Assembly (NCBI GenBank): GCA_964420065.1
Contig: CAYQQK010000023.1
Coordinates: 1-26,294, forward strand
Source: CAYQQK01 sp964420065
GTDB taxonomy: Bacteria > Bacillota > Dethiobacteria > DTU022
DNA: 26,294 bases
Reading direction: 5' to 3'
The position numbers and the translations under genes were made by a program. Positions within the stretch are counted from its first letter, which is position 1. Each line of letters starts with the position of its first letter. Under the pieces are notes generated by a model. It had not been told where the DNA came from. It did no database searches and was given only the letters and a program-made list of their open reading frames with translations. Positions 22,881 to 26,294 of the stretch are shown in pieces.

Positions 22881-24184
22881 GTCCTCTTGGAGCCGGTCTG
22901 GCCGGCATACTATTTTTTTTGTTGCTGTTGCTGTTGCGGGTGCCGATTGCACTGGCCATGGGGCTGATCGGTTTTGCGGGCATAAGCATTCTTTTGACTC
23001 CGGGCGCCGCGGCCAGCCTGGTTGCCACGGAAATTTTTTCTACTTTTTCTTCGTATTCCTTGAGTGTGATCCCGATGTTCATCTGGATGGGTTTCCTGGC
23101 TTACCATTCCGGGATGGGGGGACGGATCTATCACCTGGCCTACCGCCTGATCGGTCACCTCCCCGGTGGGTTAGCCATCGCCACTCAGGCTACATGCGCC
23201 CTTTTCGGGGCGGTCTGCGGTTCCAACACCGCCACCGCCGCCACCATCGGCACGATCGCCCTGCCGGAAATGCGGCGTTATCGCTATGATGACTCCCTGG
23301 CCACAGCCTGCGTTGCCGCCGGGGGGGCGCTTGGTGTATTGATTCCCCCCAGTGTGATCTTTATTGTCTACGGCATCGCTACCGAACAATCGATCGGGAA
23401 GCTTTTTTTGGCCGGAATCATCCCCGGGTTGTTACTGATGCTTTTTTACATGGCTACTATTTATGTGCAGGTTTGCCGACATCACGAACTTGCACCCCCC
23501 GGTCCCCGCTCAACCTGGAAAGAGAGAGCCTGCGCCATGCGGGGCCTGCTGGAGGTCCTGGCCGTTTTTATGCTTTCCCTCGGCGGCCTTTTCGCCGGGA
23601 AGTTTACCCCGACCGAAGCCGGCGCGGTGGGGGCAGCCGGCGTGCTGTTGGTATCCCTGCTACAAGGCCGTCTTTCGATGGAATCATTTCTGAAATCGCT
23701 CCGTGATACCACCCGTACCACGGCCATGATCATGCTTCTGGTGGCCGGGGCGATCATTTTCGGCCGGTTCATGGCCTTGAGCCGCCTCCCTTTTACTTTG
23801 GCCGGCTGGGCTGCCGTTCTGGAGCTGCCCCCGTTTCTAGTCATGGCGGTGATTTTGCTGATTTACATGTTACTCGGTTGTTTTATCGACGCTTTGGCTT
23901 TGATTCTGCTCACGATCCCCATCTTTTTCCCGGTTGCGGTCGAGGTGCTTGGCTACGACCCGATCTGGTTCGGGGTGATTACGGTGATGGTGGTGGCCGG
24001 GGGGGTGATCACCCCTCCGGTGGGAATGAATGTCTTTATCATCAAAGGGGTGGCCCCGGAAATCCCGCTGGAGACGATCTTCCGCGGGGTCTGGCCTTTT
24101 GTCGCCGCCCTTTGTCTGTGTATCGCCGTTTTGATCGCCTTCCCCTCCGCCGCCACTTTTTTACCCACCTTTTTCGGCCGGTAA
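22877..24184 (+). CDS. TRAP transporter large permease (DctM family)
   Basis: Main ion-coupled membrane subunit, ~435 residues, the usual length, with hydrophobic helices throughout. Family marks: LLRVPIALAMGLIGFAGI, FSSYSLSVIPMFIWMGFLAYHSGMG, ALFGAVCGSNTATAATIGTIALPEM, GGALGVLIPPSVIFIVYGI, GKFTPTEAGAVGAAG and the C-terminal VVAGGVITPPVGMNVFIIKG. ATG 22877 overlaps the DctQ stop; an in-frame ATG at 22868 adds three residues. No terminator seen after it before the next promoter-less gap of 164 bases. Confidence 0.93.
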   Translation: MSPLGAGLAGILFFLLLLLLRVPIALAMGLIGFAGISILLTPGAAASLVATEIFSTFSSYSLSVIPMFIWMGFLAYHSGMGGRIYHLAYRLIGHLPGGLAIATQATCALFGAVCGSNTATAATIGTIALPEMRRYRYDDSLATACVAAGGALGVLIPPSVIFIVYGIATEQSIGKLFLAGIIPGLLLMLFYMATIYVQVCRHHELAPPGPRSTWKERACAMRGLLEVLAVFMLSLGGLFAGKFTPTEAGAVGAAGVLLVSLLQGRLSMESFLKSLRDTTRTTAMIMLLVAGAIIFGRFMALSRLPFTLAGWAAVLELPPFLVMAVILLIYMLLGCFIDALALILLTIPIFFPVAVEVLGYDPIWFGVITVMVVAGGVITPPVGMNVFIIKGVAPEIPLETIFRGVWPFVAALCLCIAVLIAFPSAATFLPTFFGR

Positions 24185-24348
24185 GTTGCCCAATAAAAAC
24201 AATCGAATTGAAGCAGAGGGGAGCGGTTTCAGTTTGATTGGAAAGGACAGATAATTGCCTCCTGTTTTTTCGATTTGAAAAATAGCGGGACTATGATAAA
24301 TTAAAGGAGGGCGGGCAGAAACAGAAAAAGCAATAAAGGGGTTGAACT

Positions 24349-24921
24349 GTGAATAAAACCATGCTCGGTATGGCCGTAGTGACCTTCGGATTGATGATCA
24401 TTGCTTTTATCCAGGGAGGTTTCGTACTGGTCGGCCGGGGACTTATCGCTGGTGGTCAAACATTTTTCAATGTAATTCCCCTGATCATGATTGCTTTTCT
24501 GCTAGCCGGTTCGGTTTCAACCTTGATTTCAAAGGAAATGGTCACCAAGTGGTTGGGGGAGGGGGCAGGTTGGAAAGGGCCGTTGCTGGGGACCCTTATG
24601 GGCGCCATGGTTCCCGGGGGACCTTTCTTTTTCTACCCGTTGATGGCAACGCTGATCGTTTCCGGAGCAAATGTCGGCACCATGATCAGCTTTGTCGCGG
24701 CCAAAACCCTGTGGTATATCGGGCGTATTCCCATTGAGATTGCTTTCGTCGGAGTACGCATAACCGCCATCCGGGTTTTAATTACCTTTGCCATACCGGT
24801 GCTGGCCGGTGCGGCGGTAAACATATTCTTGCCTGGTTACGCCGAAAAAATCAGAATCGAAGTGGAACAGCTACAGGTGCGGGGCAAGAAAACACTGCAA
24901 GGCGGTGAACGAGTTGACTAA
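24349..24921 (+). CDS. Half-size ArsP/YraQ-like permease, first of pair
   Basis: A 190-residue membrane protein with about four to five helices. It resembles one half of the permease family PF03773 (YraQ/ArsP): WLGEGAGWKGPLLGTLMGAMVPGGPFFFYPLMATL, followed by a helix pair after VGTMISFVAAKTLW. In ArsP the corresponding loop carries a Cys-containing motif; here it is VPGGPFFFYP. Homologous by eye to the next gene (WLG-GWKG, GA-V-GGP). GTG start behind AAAGGGG. The charged C-terminal tail overlaps the next gene's start. Substrate unknown. Confidence 0.72.
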   Translation: MNKTMLGMAVVTFGLMIIAFIQGGFVLVGRGLIAGGQTFFNVIPLIMIAFLLAGSVSTLISKEMVTKWLGEGAGWKGPLLGTLMGAMVPGGPFFFYPLMATLIVSGANVGTMISFVAAKTLWYIGRIPIEIAFVGVRITAIRVLITFAIPVLAGAAVNIFLPGYAEKIRIEVEQLQVRGKKTLQGGERVD

Positions 24922-25393
24922 TGCCCTGATCGTCCTTTCTTTAATGGCTGCAATATTTTTGTTTCTTGCTTACCGGCAGGGCAAACTGGGTGAAGGCTTA
25001 AAGGAATCACGAAAATTATTTCTGGCCGTTTTGCCGCTCCTGTTATGTGCTTTTTTATTGGTCGGGTTCATGAATATACTTATTCCGGAAAAAGCCTTGC
25101 AAACCTGGCTTGGAGCAGAATCCGGTTGGAAAGGTTTGGTGATCGGCCCCGCTATCGGTGCCCTTGTTCAAGGCGGGCCTTATGCATTTTTCCCCTTGTT
25201 TGATGCTGTTTTTCGCACAAGTGTTTCTACCGGGACCGCGATTGCCATGATCACCGCCTGGGGCATGATCAATGTCGGGCATCTGCCTTACGAGTTTACT
25301 TTTTTGGGGTCCCGCTTTGTGATCCTGAAGTATGCGATCTACCTGACGATCCCCTCCCTGGCCGGACTGCTGGCAAACATCCTGTTCGGTTAA
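24914..25393 (+). CDS. Half-size ArsP/YraQ-like permease, second of pair
   Basis: A 160-residue membrane protein with the same plan as its upstream neighbour: two leading helices (LIVLSLMAAIFLFLAY; LFLAVLPLLLCAFLLVGFM), then WLGAESGWKGLVIGPAIGALVQGGPYAFFPLFDAV and two closing helices ending LTIPSLAGLLANILFG. Start TTG 24914 is preferred because AAGGCGGTGA lies about five bases upstream; an in-frame GTG at 24905 falls inside that site. The gene overlaps the first by eight bases, so the two are translated together and probably form a pseudo-symmetric pair. Confidence 0.72.
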   Translation: MTNALIVLSLMAAIFLFLAYRQGKLGEGLKESRKLFLAVLPLLLCAFLLVGFMNILIPEKALQTWLGAESGWKGLVIGPAIGALVQGGPYAFFPLFDAVFRTSVSTGTAIAMITAWGMINVGHLPYEFTFLGSRFVILKYAIYLTIPSLAGLLANILFG

Positions 25394-25466
25394 GTAAAAA
25401 ATAAACGCGGAGGAACCGGCTGTTCAAAAAGTGTGATCCACGTCATGGCGAGAAAGGGTGATCCCT

Positions 25467-25985
25467 TTGACGAAAGCGTTGCTGGTGATCGATATGTTGC
25501 GGGATTTCATGGAGGGGGGCGGCGCTCTTTATATCGGGGATGCGGGAAAGCTGGTGCAGAATGTGGCCGCCAGGCTCGAAGAACAGCGCTCAAGCGGGGG
25601 TCCGGTTTTGTACATCATGGACCGGCACTTGACCGGCGATGCCGAATTTGAGATGTTTCCACCGCATTGCCTGGTTGGAGAGCGGGGTAGTGAAGTAATC
25701 GAAGCCCTGAAGCCGATGGCGGGGGAGTATCTGATTCCGAAACGACGCTACAGTGCTTTTTTCGGAACCGATCTTGATCTGACCTTAAGAGAGTTGGGCG
25801 TGACGGAGTTGGAACTGGTCGGTGTTTGTACCCATATCTGCGTTCTTTATACGGCGGCCGATGCGCGCATGCTCACTTACAAGGTTACCCTGCACCGGAG
25901 TTGCGTCGCTTCATTTGACCCGGAAGCACACGCTTTTGCGTTGCGGGAGATGGAGCGGACCCTGGGGGTAACCGTCCTTCCCTAA
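25467..25985 (+). CDS. Isochorismatase-family cysteine hydrolase (nicotinamidase-like)
   Basis: Cytoplasmic hydrolase of the isochorismatase superfamily, which includes nicotinamidases and amide hydrolases. The catalytic triad is visible: D9 in LLVIDMLRDF, K92 in IPKRRYSAF, C125 in GVCTHICVLYTAADA. A possible metal/recognition segment MDRHLTGDAEFEMFPPHCLVGERGSE resembles nicotinamidase-type proteins. About 172 residues, the normal length. TTG start at 25467 has AAAGGGTGA just upstream; GTG 25458 overlaps that site. Lone gene after the permeases, though it could share their transcript. Exact substrate not determinable. Confidence 0.85.
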   Translation: MTKALLVIDMLRDFMEGGGALYIGDAGKLVQNVAARLEEQRSSGGPVLYIMDRHLTGDAEFEMFPPHCLVGERGSEVIEALKPMAGEYLIPKRRYSAFFGTDLDLTLRELGVTELELVGVCTHICVLYTAADARMLTYKVTLHRSCVASFDPEAHAFALREMERTLGVTVLP

Positions 25986-26018
25986 CCGAAGGTCGACGGT
26001 TTTCGGTAAGACCAAACA

Positions 26019-26051
26019 AAAACCTTCCGCTGCGGCAATTTCGATCAGCGG
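26019..26051 (-). terminator. Possible terminator after tRNA-Trp
   Basis: On the minus strand CCGCTG and CAGCGG (26051-26046 and 26032-26027) form a 6-bp stem with a 13-base loop, then AAGGTTTTTG. Short stem and offset T run make this tentative. Confidence 0.35.
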
Positions 26052-26065
26052 ATGTTCAATACGGT

Positions 26066-26141
26066 TGGCAGGGGAGACAGGACTCGAACCTGCAACCCCC
26101 GGTTTTGGAGACCGGTGCTCTGCCAGTTGAGCTACTCCCCT
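26066..26141 (-). tRNA. tRNA-Trp (anticodon CCA)
   Basis: Acceptor AGGGGAG pairs with CTCCCCT, discriminator G, CCA encoded. Anticodon loop CTCCAAA gives CCA; D arm TAGCTCAACTGGCAGAGCA and T loop GGTTCGAGTCC are regular. In many Firmicutes tRNA-Trp precedes secE-nusG; here the downstream side holds a convergent gene instead. Confidence 0.96.
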
Positions 26142-26151
26142 AACTACCACT

Positions 26152-26181
26152 ATTGTAAACCAGTACTCAAGATTTTGTCAA
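26152..26181 (-). promoter_or_regulatory. Promoter of tRNA-Trp
   Basis: Minus strand TTGACA, 18-base spacer, TACAAT. The -10 ends 10 bases before the mature tRNA 5' end, so the leader would be only a few bases. Confidence 0.8.
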
Positions 26182-26294
26182 ACCATGCACCAGACGTGAC
26201 CAGACGTGATAGAGCTTATGGGGTGGTGATCCAGGTTGTGGGTTAGTGTAAAGTTATTGTAGGTTTATGGAGGGGATTTCCTTTAGGGGATAGA
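26182..26294. other. Window end, no gene seen
   Basis: Contains a tandem 10-base duplication CCAGACGTGA at 26190-26199 and 26200-26209, immediately upstream of the tRNA-Trp -35. Nothing else identifiable. Confidence 0.4.

Noticed and set aside
24301..24311. AAAGGAGGG, considered as the ribosome site of an extra small gene
   Set aside because: No start codon with a sustained frame follows at proper spacing; the permease uses AAAGGGG at 24335.
26052..26246. 64-codon frame and its opposite over tRNA-Trp
   Set aside because: Translation of tRNA sequence (RTCNPRF-type artefact), not a protein.
1..26294. Search for CRISPR arrays, insertion sequences and attachment sites
   Set aside because: No regularly spaced repeats, transposase genes, or tRNA 3'-end duplications were found.

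Overview
The window looks like a chromosomal stretch of a Gram-positive anaerobe of the Firmicutes (Clostridia, Peptococcaceae or Moorella-like). The grounds are frequent GTG and TTG starts behind strong GGAGG-type ribosome binding sites, tRNA genes with encoded CCA ends, sigma-A type promoters, a lipoprotein solute receptor, an SppA of the short Bacillus type, and base composition slightly above half G+C by eye. This placement is inference. No phage, insertion sequence, CRISPR array or rRNA was seen.

Layout. (1) 1-2080, plus strand: polar amino acid ABC transporter (receptor cut by the window edge, permease, ATPase). (2) 6696-2126, minus strand: creatininase-family hydrolase, octopine/nopaline-type dehydrogenase, a B12-binding protein fused to a glutamate-mutase-like barrel, and a divergent family-4 uracil-DNA glycosylase. 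The dehydrogenase and mutase genes share a TAATG stop-start. This is the most unusual part of the window: a probable adenosylcobalamin enzyme of unknown substrate linked to an opine-type dehydrogenase. (3) 6900-10400: an AlkA-like glycosylase, a PPC/DUF296 protein and an esterase, interspersed with gene remnants (YczE-like, nitroreductase, alpha/beta hydrolase). (4) 10472-12165: SppA protease and a Yip1-family membrane protein. (5) 12227-12933: tRNA-Tyr and tRNA-Lys on plus, tRNA-Thr on minus, with clear promoters and terminators. (6) 13002-19163: TPR protein, then a purine/methylthio salvage run (MTAP/MTIP-like phosphorylase, MtnA, MtaD-like deaminase), SurE and an anchored hypothetical protein. 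(7) 19511-24184: a sensor kinase without an adjacent regulator, a strong terminator, then a complete TRAP transporter. (8) 24349-25985: two tandem half-size ArsP/YraQ-like permeases and an isochorismatase-family hydrolase. (9) 26066-26181: tRNA-Trp with its promoter, minus strand.

How the genes may work together. The phosphorylase carries Asn where adenine-specific MTA phosphorylases carry Asp, and an MTA/SAH-type deaminase lies two genes on. Together with MtnA this suggests MTA is deaminated to methylthioinosine, cleaved to methylthioribose-1-phosphate, then isomerised. In region 2, the convergent amino acid importer could feed the mutase/dehydrogenase/amidohydrolase set, but the substrate cannot be read from sequence. 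Several genes (sensor kinase, TRAP system, paired permeases) are recognisable by family but not by ligand.
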